A stretch of DNA of 64,000 bases from an uncultured Granulosicoccus sp. (GCA_947492525.1 CANLNQ010000006.1:173352-237351), one strand, 5' to 3'. Shown: positions 17,707 through 26,771, counted from the first letter of the stretch. The notes: generated by a model from the letters alone, not told the origin. Translations and numbers: made by a program.

Positions 17707-18348
17707 ATGCGCTTCATCAAGAATACGTTGTTGGCGGCCGCTGTCGTGTCCGTGGCAGGCTGCACAACAGTCAAGTACAACACACTTGAAAAGATTGGTA
17801 TCCACAAGCGCGATCTGCTGGTGGGCAATGTCGAAGACACTCGCGATGCGCAGAAGGATGCACAAAAGGAGTTCAAGGACGCACTCGAACGATTCGGCTC
17901 GGTGGTTTCTCTGGAAAACACCAATCTGAAGAAGGCCTACGATCGTCTCAGTGATGAATACGATGACGCCAGAGATGCGGCCGATGAGGTGTCCGAGCAG
18001 ATCGAGGAAGTGGAAGATGTAGCTGGCGATCTGTTCAAGGAGTGGCGAGAGGAGATAAAGACCTACTCCGATGAGGTGCTGCGTCGCGACAGTGAGAACA
18101 AGTTGCGTGACACCGAAGCGCGCTACAAGGAAATGCACAAGAGCATGAAGCAGGCCGAAGCCAGCATGCAGCCGGTGTTGTCATCGCTGCACGATAACGT
18201 GCTCTATCTCAAGCACAACCTGAATGCACAGGCAGTAGGTTCCCTGCGCTCCACCTTCAGCAATCTGCAGGGCGATATCGGCGTACTGGTCGAGCGCATG
18301 AACCAGTCGATAGCCCGTTCGGACGATTTCATCAAGCAGATGAAGTAA
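17707..18348 (+). CDS. DUF2959 family lipoprotein
   Basis: A 213-residue lipoprotein. The signal ends in a lipobox with Cys19 (AAAVVSVAGC), followed by the DUF2959 pattern TVKYNTLEKIGIHKRDLLVGNVEDTRDAQKDAQKEF. The rest is highly charged and helical, with heptad-like repeats from ~35 to 180 that suggest a long coiled coil. I chose ATG 17707 because it puts the lipobox at the normal distance; ATG 17683 is in frame and only adds eight residues. Function is unknown; envelope location is inferred from the lipobox. DUF2288 follows 10 bp downstream. Confidence 0.88.
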   Translation: MRFIKNTLLAAAVVSVAGCTTVKYNTLEKIGIHKRDLLVGNVEDTRDAQKDAQKEFKDALERFGSVVSLENTNLKKAYDRLSDEYDDARDAADEVSEQIEEVEDVAGDLFKEWREEIKTYSDEVLRRDSENKLRDTEARYKEMHKSMKQAEASMQPVLSSLHDNVLYLKHNLNAQAVGSLRSTFSNLQGDIGVLVERMNQSIARSDDFIKQMK

Positions 18349-18358
18349 GAGGTGGGGG

Positions 18359-18724
18359 ATGAGCGAGAAGGATATGTCGGATAGTGACGATACGGCGCAG
18401 GAAGCAGACCTGTCGGAATCGCTGAACGGAGAAACGGCCATCATTGCCTGGTCGGAACTGGTCAGGCATTTTGCTCGCGGTGTCGTGATTCACGTTACCG
18501 CTGAACTCGATCTGGTGGAAACTGCTGCCAGTGTGGCCGCTGACGATACCTCAGCGGTACAAGTCTGGCTGGACAACGGGTTGATGCGTCGAGCCAGCGA
18601 TTACGATGCGCGGGACTGGGCGGAGCGCGAGCCGGATTTCTGGTGTGTGGTGACGGCGCCTTGGGTTCTGGTTCAGGAGAAGTCGCAGGACGCTACGGAC
18701 TACACGCCCCGGGTCGTGCACTAG
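18359..18724 (+). CDS. DUF2288 family protein
   Basis: A 121-residue cytoplasmic protein matching the DUF2288 pattern: ETAIIAWSELVRHFARGVVIHV, LDLVETAASVAADD, VQVWLDNGLMRRASDYDARDW and the C-terminal FWCVVTAPWVLVQE. Function is not established. It begins 10 bp after the DUF2959 gene and is probably co-transcribed with it. Its TAG stop shares the CTAG at 18721-18724 with the stop of the convergent MeaB-like gene. Confidence 0.85.
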   Translation: MSEKDMSDSDDTAQEADLSESLNGETAIIAWSELVRHFARGVVIHVTAELDLVETAASVAADDTSAVQVWLDNGLMRRASDYDARDWAEREPDFWCVVTAPWVLVQEKSQDATDYTPRVVH

Positions 18725-19569
18725 ATCTTACCCGCGAGCCATCGCAGCTTCTGCTGTTCACGCCGTTCAACGAATTCGCCCGTGTCGATCATCTGTCTGC
18801 GATGCTGGCGTACGTGCTGCCAGAGCTCATCCAGATCACATTCGATATTCGCGCTGCAGGCCATTGCCACCGGTTTCCAGCTGCCGCATGGCGACCGTTC
18901 CGCCAGAGCCTGTTGACACGCCGAGGCAAGCTGGCTGGCAATCTGTTCGTTGCTTCCTGCTGACTTGATCACGGCAATGATGTCGGCGGCTGCCAGTAGA
19001 TCCTCATGAATCTCCGGCGATTGATCGTCAGCCCTGGATGGAACCAGTGCCAGACTACAGTCCACCATCTCGGCAGCGCGGGCGTTGGATTGCCCGTCAT
19101 CAACGATGTCCATCAGAATGACATCGTACCCGGCAGCTTCACACAAGAGCAGGGAGGTACGCGCCCCCCGAGTCACGTCAGTCGACTGTCCGGCGCACGC
19201 CGAGTGGTGAACAAAGCCCTCTTCACGTTGTGACAGGCCTGCCATGGCTGTTCGCTGCCCCGGTGTGCTGACATGAGGGTGCTGCTTGTCGGAATCGAAT
19301 GTCAGAACGGCTACCCGATGCCCCGTTTCGATCAGGCGCAAGCCCAGCGACTCGATGAACGCGGTTCTGTCGTCGCAGTGTGCGCCACTGATGCTGATGC
19401 GTATGGCCTTGCCAGTCCGCGACAACAGACGCTGTAGGGCGCTCTGTACTCGTTCCTGATCTGACGCGCTGTCGGATACGGCAAGCTTGATTGCGCAGGA
19501 GAGCATTTCCCGGTCACGCGCAAGTACGCCATGGGCCATGGTCTCGCTGTCAATATCGGGGTTTTCCAT
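18721..19569 (-). CDS. MeaB/ArgK-type G-protein paralogue lacking its nucleotide-binding motifs
   Basis: The 282-residue product is clearly related to MeaB/ArgK (YgfD), the P-loop GTPase that protects methylmalonyl-CoA mutase. Shared stretches include the helical N-terminus, RIETGH-type RLIETGHRVAVLTFD, LCEAAGYDVILMD and EMVDCSLALVPSRADD. The functional loops are gone: GxPGxGKST is SGAHCDDRTAF (residues 61-71), the switch region VGVGQSE is VDDGQSN (156-162), and NKxD is IKSAG (201-205). The C-terminal dimerisation helices are also missing (282 versus about 330 residues). The frame has no stop and normal codon use, so it looks like a maintained pseudo-GTPase rather than a decaying gene. The 520 bp upstream hold no gene. 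Confidence 0.75.
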   Translation of the reverse strand: MENPDIDSETMAHGVLARDREMLSCAIKLAVSDSASDQERVQSALQRLLSRTGKAIRISISGAHCDDRTAFIESLGLRLIETGHRVAVLTFDSDKQHPHVSTPGQRTAMAGLSQREEGFVHHSACAGQSTDVTRGARTSLLLCEAAGYDVILMDIVDDGQSNARAAEMVDCSLALVPSRADDQSPEIHEDLLAAADIIAVIKSAGSNEQIASQLASACQQALAERSPCGSWKPVAMACSANIECDLDELWQHVRQHRRQMIDTGEFVERREQQKLRWLAGKI

Positions 19570-20089
19570 CAGGATACTGTTGTCACAGGCAGAGGCCTTG
19601 TCGTCTCCGCAAAACCCTGTTGCAGAGGTTGTGCTGTCATGCTGATCATCGAGTTGATCCCGAGAAACCGGATGGCGCAGTATACCGTTGGGGAAAGAGC
19701 GGAAAGAGCGGAAAGAGCGGAAAGAGCGGAAAGAGCGGAAAGAGCGGAAAGAGCGGAAAGAGCGGAAAGAGCGGAATCCGGTTCACCTTGACGGGAGCAG
19801 GCATATTCTCAACGGGTGGAGTCGTGAAGGACAGCTCGAACAGTATGGGTTTGCAAGCGGGTCAGACGTTTATTGGCATCCTTGTGGATCATGTAGTGAT
19901 TGGCTCCGTTGGCCATGCTCGAATTGAGCATCTGAAACGGGAGCCGAGGCTTTGTTCGACAGCTGCTGTACAGTGCCATGTTTGGCATATACCGGGTCAG
20001 CAATGGGAAAGGAAGAGGCTGCTCTCTGATCAGTACCGGGTTTGACCACCGTATCGGCAAGCCATGCCGACCCCTCAGGTCTACAGGCG
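19570..20089. other. gene-free 520-bp stretch upstream of the MeaB-like gene
   Basis: Between two minus-strand genes, I see no convincing coding frame here. The plus-strand open frames across it (e.g. 19491-20045) only translate the tandem repeat into Gly-Lys-Ser or Glu-Arg-Ala runs. Apart from the repeat at 19692-19772 I found no RNA gene or strong hairpin. The promoter of the MeaB-like gene should lie at its left end. Confidence 0.6.
19692..19772. repeat. 9-bp tandem repeat, nine perfect copies
   Basis: Nine head-to-tail copies of GGAAAGAGC with no mismatch. The plus strand is purine-rich except for the C. Because it is uninterrupted, its copy number probably varies between strains. Confidence 0.95.
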
Positions 20090-20854
20090 TCAGCGCGTCG
20101 CGCCCAGAAAGTGCTGATGCAACTGGCCTTCCAGCTCGCGATTGAAATGTTCTGCCGATTTCATGTGTTCGTGCATGAGCTGACGGGCCCGGCTTGCATC
20201 ACGGGCTCGCAAGGCGTCTATCAATTGCCGGTGGTAGGCCAGATTGGCGCAGGAGAATTCGCGTTGTTCCGGCAAAGCGGATTTCTTGAAGATGACCAGG
20301 TCGCGGATCATGTCATTCACGAATCGCCCGATGAATGACAACATGGCATTACCGCACCGTTGCGCCAGCAGGACATGAAAATCGAGTTCTGCAATTCGCT
20401 GATCAATACGCTCTTCGAGAGTCTCTGGCGTCATCTCGCAGCATTTGACCAGGGCCTCCAGCGAATCCAGATCTTCCTCGGTGATACGGGGAGTGGCCAG
20501 CGCAGCTATTTCCGGTTCTATCAGCGTGCGCAGGGCGTAGATCTCCGGTCCTGACGGCTGATCGAAGTGCAAGTAGTTGCGTAGCAGTTCACTGGCCTTC
20601 TCGAACGGAACACGCTCGAGAACAGCGCCGCCATTGGGTCCGGTGCGAATGGTGACCAGGCCCTGTACCTCCAGTGACTTCAAGGCTTCTCTGACGGTGC
20701 CCTTGGAGCATTCGAACTGTTGCATCAGTTCACGTTCGTTGGGCAACCTCTCACCTGGCTCCATCCGGTTCAGCGCAACCCAGCGCTTCACCGATTCGAC
20801 GATCTGGTCAGATCGCTTGATCCGCTTTGGGATCTGCAGGCTCTTGTCGTTCAT
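20090..20854 (-). CDS. GntR-family (FadR/FCD) transcriptional regulator
   Basis: A 254-residue regulator with the N-terminal GntR winged helix (GERLPNERELMQQFECSKGTVREALKSLEVQGLVTIRTGPNGG, residues ~34-77). A C-terminal all-helical FCD ligand domain follows, with metal-type His residues (DFHVLLAQRCGN, YHRQLIDALRARD, MHEHM). It is divergent from glutaryl-CoA dehydrogenase, 166 bp apart, and probably represses that gene in response to an acyl-CoA or organic acid. A 7-bp inverted repeat in the shared promoter region is a candidate operator. Confidence 0.92.
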   Translation of the reverse strand: MNDKSLQIPKRIKRSDQIVESVKRWVALNRMEPGERLPNERELMQQFECSKGTVREALKSLEVQGLVTIRTGPNGGAVLERVPFEKASELLRNYLHFDQPSGPEIYALRTLIEPEIAALATPRITEEDLDSLEALVKCCEMTPETLEERIDQRIAELDFHVLLAQRCGNAMLSFIGRFVNDMIRDLVIFKKSALPEQREFSCANLAYHRQLIDALRARDASRARQLMHEHMKSAEHFNRELEGQLHQHFLGATR

Positions 20855-20928
20855 TCGGTGGCGTGGTCAGCAGCTAAAGCAGCATTCTGCCACAGCATCA
20901 GCATCGATTTTCCATCAGTCCATTCAAC

Positions 20929-20948
20929 CTATTTATTAGTATAAATAG
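20929..20948. promoter_or_regulatory. candidate GntR operator / promoter in the gntR-gcdH gap
   Basis: Perfect inverted repeat CTATTTA-N6-TAAATAG in an AT-rich patch that also offers -10-like sequences for gcdH. Its position between the divergent genes is what suggests a role; no binding-site consensus is matched. Confidence 0.35.
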
Positions 20949-21020
20949 TATGATCACTCGCTGATCGGTTTCAGGGTAGCTGCAGCAGGCTGCCAGACAC
21001 ACTTTTGCCGGAGATTGCAC

Positions 21021-22208
21021 ATGTCACACTCATCAGGATTCAACTGGGATGACCCCTTGCTGCTTGACCAGCAACTGAGTACGGAAGAGCGCCAGGTCAG
21101 TGAGGCAGCCCGTGCCTACTGCCAGCAGCAGTTGCAGCCCAGAGTGCTCAGTGCCTACCGTGAAGAGCGATTTGATCGGGAGATTCTCAGCGAAATGGGT
21201 GAAATGGGGCTGCTGGGTGCGACGGTTGCGGAGCAGTATGGCGGGGCAGGGCTCAATCACGTGGCCTATGGCCTGATCGCTCGTGAAGTGGAGCGTGTGG
21301 ACTCCGGCTACCGTTCCGCCATGAGCGTGCAATCGTCACTGGTCATGTACCCGATCGAGGCCTACGGATCCGAAGACCAGAAAATGAAGTACTTGCCGCG
21401 ACTGGCCAGTGGCGAACTGGTGGGCTGTTTCGGTCTGACCGAACCGGATCACGGCTCGGACCCCGGATCCATGATTACCCGTGCCGAGAAGGTTGATGGT
21501 GGGTATTCGCTCACCGGACAGAAGATGTGGATCACCAACAGTCCGATTGCAGATATCGCCATCGTCTGGGCCAAATCGAATGCTCATGAGGGCAGGATTC
21601 GTGGTTTCATCGTCGAGCGAGGCAGCAAGGGTTTTTCAACACCCAAGATCGAGGGCAAGCTCAGTCTGCGCGCCTCTGTTACTGGCGAAATAGTGCTCGA
21701 TGCGGTCTTTGTGCCCGACGAGAACCTGCTGCCCGATGCCAGTGGTCTGGCAGGTCCCTTTGGGTGCCTCAACAAGGCTCGCTTCGGCATCGCCTGGGGC
21801 ACCCTGGGCGCGGCTGAATTCTGCTGGCACGCCGCTCGCCAGTACACGCTAGACAGGCGTCAGTTCGGTCGACCCTTGGCGGCAAATCAGCTGATACAGC
21901 TCAAACTCGCCAATATGCAGACCGATATCGCTCTCGGCTTGCAGGCGGCTCTGCAAGTGGGGCGTTTGATGGACAGTGGCAACTGGGCGCCAGAGATGGT
22001 GTCGTTGATCAAGCGCAACAACTGTGGCAAGGCCCTGGATATCGCCAGGCTATCGCGAGACATGCACGGCGGTAACGGCATCTCCGATGAATACGGTGTC
22101 ATGCGGCACATGGTCAATCTGGAGACCGTCAATACCTATGAGGGAACTCACGATGTCCATGCGCTGATCCTCGGGCGAGCGCAGACGGGTATCCAGGCGT
22201 TCTGCTGA
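21021..22208 (+). CDS. gcdH: glutaryl-CoA dehydrogenase
   Basis: A 395-residue acyl-CoA dehydrogenase of the glutaryl-CoA subgroup, which converts glutaryl-CoA to crotonyl-CoA plus CO2 at the end of lysine/tryptophan/glutarate breakdown. Family marks: [21 protein letters not shown] at the start, [16 protein letters not shown] near 140, [20 protein letters not shown] near 170, and the catalytic Glu in [18 protein letters not shown] near the C-terminus. I use ATG 21021 (ribosome-binding site GGAG 7 bases before) rather than the TTG two codons earlier. It is divergent from a GntR regulator. No ETF or ring-cleavage genes are adjacent. Confidence 0.93.
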   Translation: MSHSSGFNWDDPLLLDQQLSTEERQVSEAARAYCQQQLQPRVLSAYREERFDREILSEMGEMGLLGATVAEQYGGAGLNHVAYGLIAREVERVDSGYRSAMSVQSSLVMYPIEAYGSEDQKMKYLPRLASGELVGCFGLTEPDHGSDPGSMITRAEKVDGGYSLTGQKMWITNSPIADIAIVWAKSNAHEGRIRGFIVERGSKGFSTPKIEGKLSLRASVTGEIVLDAVFVPDENLLPDASGLAGPFGCLNKARFGIAWGTLGAAEFCWHAARQYTLDRRQFGRPLAANQLIQLKLANMQTDIALGLQAALQVGRLMDSGNWAPEMVSLIKRNNCGKALDIARLSRDMHGGNGISDEYGVMRHMVNLETVNTYEGTHDVHALILGRAQTGIQAFC

Positions 22209-22217
22209 TCGCTCCGT

Positions 22218-23528
22218 TCAGCGTCTGTCAGTCACGCCGCGTTTGATGTCACGAAGCCGAAAGCGTGCCGGGTTCAGCAGTTCCGACCAGTCTGCCGAGG
22301 CGGCCACGGCATCTGTATCGTCGTCCTCGCGCATCATTCGATCAGCAAGCCACTGAGCCGCCATGGGCGCGGTGACGATGCCGCGCGAGCCCAGGCCTCC
22401 CAGCAGATACAGTCCACGGTGGCAGGGGAGCGAGGGGTAGTGATCGTGTGGTTTGCCGTGGTGCAGGTCGGCATAGGCCTCGTTCACCTGCGCCATGTCC
22501 GGTGCCGGACCTGCGATCGGCAGTCTGTCCGGCGTGGTTGCGCGTACGCCGGCGTTGCCCGACAAGGCCTCGTCGTGGACCTCGATGGCGGGTAACATCG
22601 AACGGAGTCCTGCCAGATTGCGCGCGTGGTCTTCCGCGCGCACTAGACTGTGCCTGACGTTTCGTTCGAAAGTTGCACCAACCACAATGGTGTCCCCATC
22701 CGGAATCAGATAATGCTTGCCGTTGATGACGCACCGTGGAACAGCAGAGCCGGGCCGCAGCGCAAAACGGCTCAGTTGACCGCGCGCGGCCACCAGCGGC
22801 AGTGCGCGTGTCTGTTCGAACGCGCTCATGGCAGTGCCGCAGGCCAGCACGAGCCGATTGGTCCGGTATTCCCGGCCGTCATGCAGTCTGACCAGCCACA
22901 GAGGATCGCCCGTGGAATCGCTTGCCAGGGTGAAGCCTGTGACTCCGGTCTCCAGCTCCAGGGACACATCGGGATGCTTCACCAGCGACCGGCACAGTTC
23001 CCCGGGGTTCAGCCAGCCTCCGCTTACGAAATGCAGGGCCGGGGAGTCGATCACGAGCCCGGCTGTGGCTGTCGCGTCAGCTGCGCCCAGAGACCGATAA
23101 TGTGAAGACGATGCATAGGCCTTGTTGACCAGTTGCAGTACGCCGCAGGCGGTCAGACGATCGTTTCCCGATGCGTCGCGCGAAAGTCCGTGCAGCGTCT
23201 GCAGGTAGTGTTCGAGGCAGGCATGCGCCTGCACATGGAAATCCATGGCAGCGCAGGGGCTGCGCGTGACATAGGGTTTGGCGATGCCGGCCGGGTTGCC
23301 GGAGGCGCCACCAGCCACGTCGTTGCTCGCTTCAAGCAAGCTCACAGGGATACCGCGTTCTGCCAGCAACCGCGCTAGCCAGCAACCGGCGAGACCCGCG
23401 CCCACGATAGTCACGGGGCCAGGCTGCGTTGGTGTGCGATTATCGTGTGTCGCTGATGTGCCGGGTGTGGGGCGCAAGGCCGATGTACCGGTATGAAACC
23501 GGTTCCACGGCTTGCCTGCAGGCCTCAT
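22218..23528 (-). CDS. stand-alone MnmC-type FAD oxidoreductase (cmnm5U oxidase domain)
   Basis: A 436-residue FAD enzyme of the DAO superfamily. The dinucleotide motif TIVGAGLAGCWLARLLAERG lies near residue 40, followed by the MnmC signature GASGNPAGIAKPYVTRSP, then SGGWLNPGELCRSL near 170 and a C-terminal LGGLGSRGIVTAPMAAQWLA. In E. coli this domain is the C-terminal half of MnmC; it removes the carboxymethyl group from cmnm5(s2)U34 in tRNA. Here the N-terminal methyltransferase half is absent. About 35 low-complexity residues precede the FAD domain, so the true start may be internal. It is convergent with gcdH (10 bp apart). Confidence 0.83.
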   Translation of the reverse strand: MRPAGKPWNRFHTGTSALRPTPGTSATHDNRTPTQPGPVTIVGAGLAGCWLARLLAERGIPVSLLEASNDVAGGASGNPAGIAKPYVTRSPCAAMDFHVQAHACLEHYLQTLHGLSRDASGNDRLTACGVLQLVNKAYASSSHYRSLGAADATATAGLVIDSPALHFVSGGWLNPGELCRSLVKHPDVSLELETGVTGFTLASDSTGDPLWLVRLHDGREYRTNRLVLACGTAMSAFEQTRALPLVAARGQLSRFALRPGSAVPRCVINGKHYLIPDGDTIVVGATFERNVRHSLVRAEDHARNLAGLRSMLPAIEVHDEALSGNAGVRATTPDRLPIAGPAPDMAQVNEAYADLHHGKPHDHYPSLPCHRGLYLLGGLGSRGIVTAPMAAQWLADRMMREDDDTDAVAASADWSELLNPARFRLRDIKRGVTDRR

Positions 23529-23558
23529 TGCGCGTGACGATGCGGATGTGTCAGGGAA

Positions 23559-24776
23559 TCAGACGCTTTCGTGCTGATAATTGCTTTTCACGTAATCATG
23601 CACGATCTGCTGAAACTCCTCCGCGATATTGTCACCCTTGAGGGTCATGGCCTTCTCTCCGTCGATATAAACCGGCGCGATGGGGCGCTCACCCGTACCG
23701 GGCAGGCTGATGCCGATATTGGCGTGCTTGCTCTCGCCCGGACCGTTGACCACACAGCCCATGACAGCCACGGACATGTCGGCAACGCCGGGATGTTCGG
23801 CCTTCCAGTCGGGCATGCTGTCACGCAGATAGGTCTGTATTCGACTGGCCAGTTCCTGGAAGTAGGTGCTGCTGGTGCGGCCGCAACCCGGACAGGCAGT
23901 GACCATCGGTGTGAATGAGCGCAGGCCCATGGTCTGCAGGATCTCCTGACCGACCACCACTTCGCGGGTGCGATCACCACCCGGCTCCGGAGTCAGCGAT
24001 ATGCGAATGGTGTCGCCGATGCCCTGTTGCAGCAGAATGGCCAGCGCCGCGGTGGAGGCCACGATGCCCTTGGAGCCCATACCTGCCTCTGTCAGGCCCA
24101 GGTGCAGGGAGTAATCACATTGGGAAGCCAGTGTTTCGTAGACTTGCACCAGATCCTGGACGCGGCTCATCTTGCACGACAGAATGATCTTTTCCTTGGG
24201 CAGGCCCAGCTCCACGGCACGAGCAGCGCTGTCCACCGCCGATTTGATGACTGCTTCGCGATTGATCTGCTCGAGCGGCTTGGGGTGCGCCGACGCTGCG
24301 TTCTCATCGAGCATGCGCGCCAGCAGTTCCTGATCCATGCTGCCCCAGTTGGCGCCGATTCGTACCGGTTTGTCGTTTCTGGCCGCAATCTCGATCATCT
24401 GGGCGAACTGCTCGTCTCGCTTCGAGCCGCGCCCGACATTGCCGGGATTGATACGGTATTTGGCCAGTGCAGTGGCGCAATCGGGCACAGCCGACAGTAA
24501 TTTGTGGCCATTGAAGTGAAAATCACCAACAAGAGGTACGTCCAGATCCATGGCAAGCAGCCTGTCACGGATTTCCGGGACCGCATTGGCAGCGGCTTCT
24601 GTGTTGACGGTGATACGCACCAGTTCCGAACCGGCACGATACAGGTCCGCAACTTGTGCGACGGTACGTATGACGTCTTCGGTGTCGGTGTTCGTCATCG
24701 ACTGCACCACGATCGGCGCGCCTCCTCCGACGGTGACTGGGCCGACTTGGACAGATCGTGTGGTTTTACGTGGCAT
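23559..24776 (-). CDS. ispG: 4-hydroxy-3-methylbut-2-en-1-yl diphosphate synthase
   Basis: A 405-residue radical-type [4Fe-4S] enzyme of the MEP isoprenoid pathway (MEcPP to HMBPP). It begins [27 protein letters not shown], contains the TIM-barrel segment with [12 protein letters not shown], and ends with the cluster cysteines in [12 protein letters not shown] and [10 protein letters not shown]. The start is ATG 24776, which gives normal family length; the open frame extends much further upstream but there it is antisense to hrcA and unrelated to IspG. It is divergent from hrcA. The usual bacterial neighbours (rodZ/pilF/hisS) are not present. Confidence 0.96.
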   Translation of the reverse strand: MPRKTTRSVQVGPVTVGGGAPIVVQSMTNTDTEDVIRTVAQVADLYRAGSELVRITVNTEAAANAVPEIRDRLLAMDLDVPLVGDFHFNGHKLLSAVPDCATALAKYRINPGNVGRGSKRDEQFAQMIEIAARNDKPVRIGANWGSMDQELLARMLDENAASAHPKPLEQINREAVIKSAVDSAARAVELGLPKEKIILSCKMSRVQDLVQVYETLASQCDYSLHLGLTEAGMGSKGIVASTAALAILLQQGIGDTIRISLTPEPGGDRTREVVVGQEILQTMGLRSFTPMVTACPGCGRTSSTYFQELASRIQTYLRDSMPDWKAEHPGVADMSVAVMGCVVNGPGESKHANIGISLPGTGERPIAPVYIDGEKAMTLKGDNIAEEFQQIVHDYVKSNYQHESV

Positions 24777-24905
24777 TGGGTGAATTAAATGCTTGATCGG
24801 AAACCTTAAGAGCCTTAGTTTATCGTTCTTGGTACGGTAGTGACGACTCTCTCGTACCCATTTGTCATATTGATCAGGAAAGCACTCTGAAGTGAGACAG
24901 ATTTC

Positions 24906-25964
24906 ATGACAGCCAATCCGGTGTATGAATTCACCGAGCGCGAACAGCACATTCTGAAGCTGCTCGTCGATCACTACATCGAGCAGGGTACACCCGTGGG
25001 GTCGCGGACGATATCGCGGCTGCCGGGAATCGATATCAGTGCCGCCTCGGTACGCAACGTCATGGGCGATCTCGAGCACATGGGGCTGCTCAAATCGCCG
25101 CATACCTCCGCGGGGCGGGTACCCACCTCGGCGGCCTTCCGTGTCTTTGTCGATAACCTGCTGGAGGTCAAGCAGCCGGATGAGAGCACCGTCGAGCATA
25201 TCCGAACCTTGCTCGACCCCTCTCTGAACGATCAGGCGCTGGTCAAGATCGCTTCGAATTACCTGTCGGGGTTCACTCGCATGGCGGGTATGGTAACCGT
25301 GCCCCGGCGGGAGGAAAAGCCGCTGAAGCAGGTGGAGTTCATGCCCCTGTCCGACAAGCGCGTGCTGGTGATCCTGATCATCAGCGATGACGACATCCAG
25401 AATCGCATCATCCATGTGGAGCGTGATTACACCAAGGATGAGCTCGCCGAGTTTGCCCGAGAACTCAATGCGGAGTATCTGGGACGACCCCTGGTCGAAG
25501 TCCGCGATCGGCTGCGTCACGATCTGGAAAGCACGCGCAAGGACATGAGCAATTCCATGCAGCGCATGATCGATGTCGCCGGTCAGGTGTTCGGACCCGA
25601 AGAGGCCGACCAGGATGAAGAGAACATGGTCATGGCCGGTGAGACCAATCTGATGGGGCATGCCGATCTGGGCGATGTCGACAAGCTGCGCAGTCTGTTC
25701 GACGCCTTTCAGCAGAAGCGCGATATCTTTCATTTGCTGGAGCGCTGCATCTCTGCAGACGGGGTGCAGATCTTCATTGGCCGCGAATCCGGGTATGACG
25801 CGCTCGGAGAATGCAGCGTGGTGACGGCACCGTACGAGATAAACGGTAAACTGTTGGGCGTCCTCGGCGTCGTAGGCCCGAAACGCATGTCGTATGCGCA
25901 AGTCATTCCGGTGGTGGATGTCACCTCCAGATTGCTCAGCGCTGCCTTGAACATGCGCAATTAG
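24906..25964 (+). CDS. hrcA: heat-inducible transcription repressor HrcA
   Basis: A 352-residue repressor of class I heat-shock genes. The N-terminal winged helix ([26 protein letters not shown], then [20 protein letters not shown], residues ~8-60) binds CIRCE elements. The central and C-terminal parts ([64 protein letters not shown]) form the GAF-like regulatory domain. It heads the cluster hrcA-grpE-dnaK-dnaJ. I did not find a complete CIRCE inverted repeat in front of it or in front of grpE/dnaK, so its targets may be elsewhere (e.g. groESL). Confidence 0.96.
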   Translation: MTANPVYEFTEREQHILKLLVDHYIEQGTPVGSRTISRLPGIDISAASVRNVMGDLEHMGLLKSPHTSAGRVPTSAAFRVFVDNLLEVKQPDESTVEHIRTLLDPSLNDQALVKIASNYLSGFTRMAGMVTVPRREEKPLKQVEFMPLSDKRVLVILIISDDDIQNRIIHVERDYTKDELAEFARELNAEYLGRPLVEVRDRLRHDLESTRKDMSNSMQRMIDVAGQVFGPEEADQDEENMVMAGETNLMGHADLGDVDKLRSLFDAFQQKRDIFHLLERCISADGVQIFIGRESGYDALGECSVVTAPYEINGKLLGVLGVVGPKRMSYAQVIPVVDVTSRLLSAALNMRN

Positions 25965-26014
25965 CACCTACTATTGGCGCCAATACGTCCACTACTGCAG
26001 AGAGTTGCAAATCA

Positions 26015-26737
26015 ATGATGCCAGACAAGAATGAAGCGTCTGACAACGCGGTCAATGAATCGCTTGGCGACAGGGAAGATGATGCCATGCAAGACAGTGT
26101 GGTCAGTGAGCAGGGTGCCACGGCTTCCGCAGATGTCGACGCAATGGGTGCTTCTGCCAACGAGCAGGCGGCTGCCGGCAACAGTGATGGGTCTGTAGGT
26201 GCCGATGAGAACGACCCCCTGGGTTTCGGGGATGAAAGAATGAATGCTCAGGATGCCGAACCCGAAGATGAAGTCGGGCAGTTGCGGGCCTTGCTGGCCA
26301 AGGCCGAAGCTCAGGCATCGGAGAACTGGGATCGTCTGCTGCGGCTGCAGGCGGATATGGAGAATCAGCGCAAGCGCGCCCAGAATGATGTTGCCAAGGC
26401 CCGTAAATTCGCACTCGAAGGCATCGTCGGTGATTTGTTGCCGGTGAAGGACAGCCTGGAGATGGGGCTGGCCGCGGCGCAGGCCGAAGATGCCGATCCC
26501 GATGCGATCGTCAAGGGGGCGGATCTGACACTGAAGATGCTGGCCCAGGTGTTCGAGAAAAACAATATCGCCGAAATCAATCCGGTTGACGAGAAGTTCG
26601 ATCCGGAGTTTCATCAAGCGATGTCCATGCAGGAAATCGAAGGCAAGCCGGCCAATACGGTTACTTCGGTCATGCAGAAGGGCTACACATTGAATGACCG
26701 CCTGGTGCGTCCAGCGCTTGTCATGGTGGCCAAGTAG
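26015..26737 (+). CDS. grpE: nucleotide exchange factor GrpE
   Basis: A 240-residue co-chaperone that releases ADP from DnaK. The first ~80 residues are acidic and of low complexity, longer than in E. coli GrpE (197 residues). Then comes the coiled-coil dimerisation helix (LRALLAKAEAQASENWDRLLRLQADMENQRKRAQND) and the C-terminal beta domain with FEKNNIAEINPVDEKFDPEFHQAMSMQE and VMQKGYTLNDRLVRPALVMVAK. It starts 50 bp after hrcA and is followed by dnaK after a 229-bp gap. Confidence 0.96.
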   Translation: MMPDKNEASDNAVNESLGDREDDAMQDSVVSEQGATASADVDAMGASANEQAAAGNSDGSVGADENDPLGFGDERMNAQDAEPEDEVGQLRALLAKAEAQASENWDRLLRLQADMENQRKRAQNDVAKARKFALEGIVGDLLPVKDSLEMGLAAAQAEDADPDAIVKGADLTLKMLAQVFEKNNIAEINPVDEKFDPEFHQAMSMQEIEGKPANTVTSVMQKGYTLNDRLVRPALVMVAK

Positions 26738-26747
26738 CCACCTTCAC

Positions 26748-26771
26748 GGGCCGCGGCCTTTTGCCCGGCCC
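26748..26771 (+). terminator. weak GC-rich hairpin after grpE
   Basis: GGGCCG / CGGCCC inverted repeat with a 12-base loop, 11 bp after the grpE stop. There is no T-tract, so it could be only a partial stop before dnaK. Confidence 0.3.

Noticed and set aside
19491..20045. Open frames encoding Gly-Lys-Ser, Glu-Arg-Ala or Lys-Glu-Arg repeats
   Set aside because: All three frames of a 9-bp repeat stay open automatically; flanking parts lack protein-like composition and there is no ribosome-binding site.
24780..24905. CIRCE operator in front of hrcA
   Set aside because: AGCACTC occurs before the hrcA start, but the GAGTGCT partner 9 bases on is absent (only AAGTGAG is present).
24777..25967. 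N-terminal extension of the ispG frame to 25967
   Set aside because: The extension runs antisense through hrcA and resembles no protein; IspG has normal length from ATG 24776.
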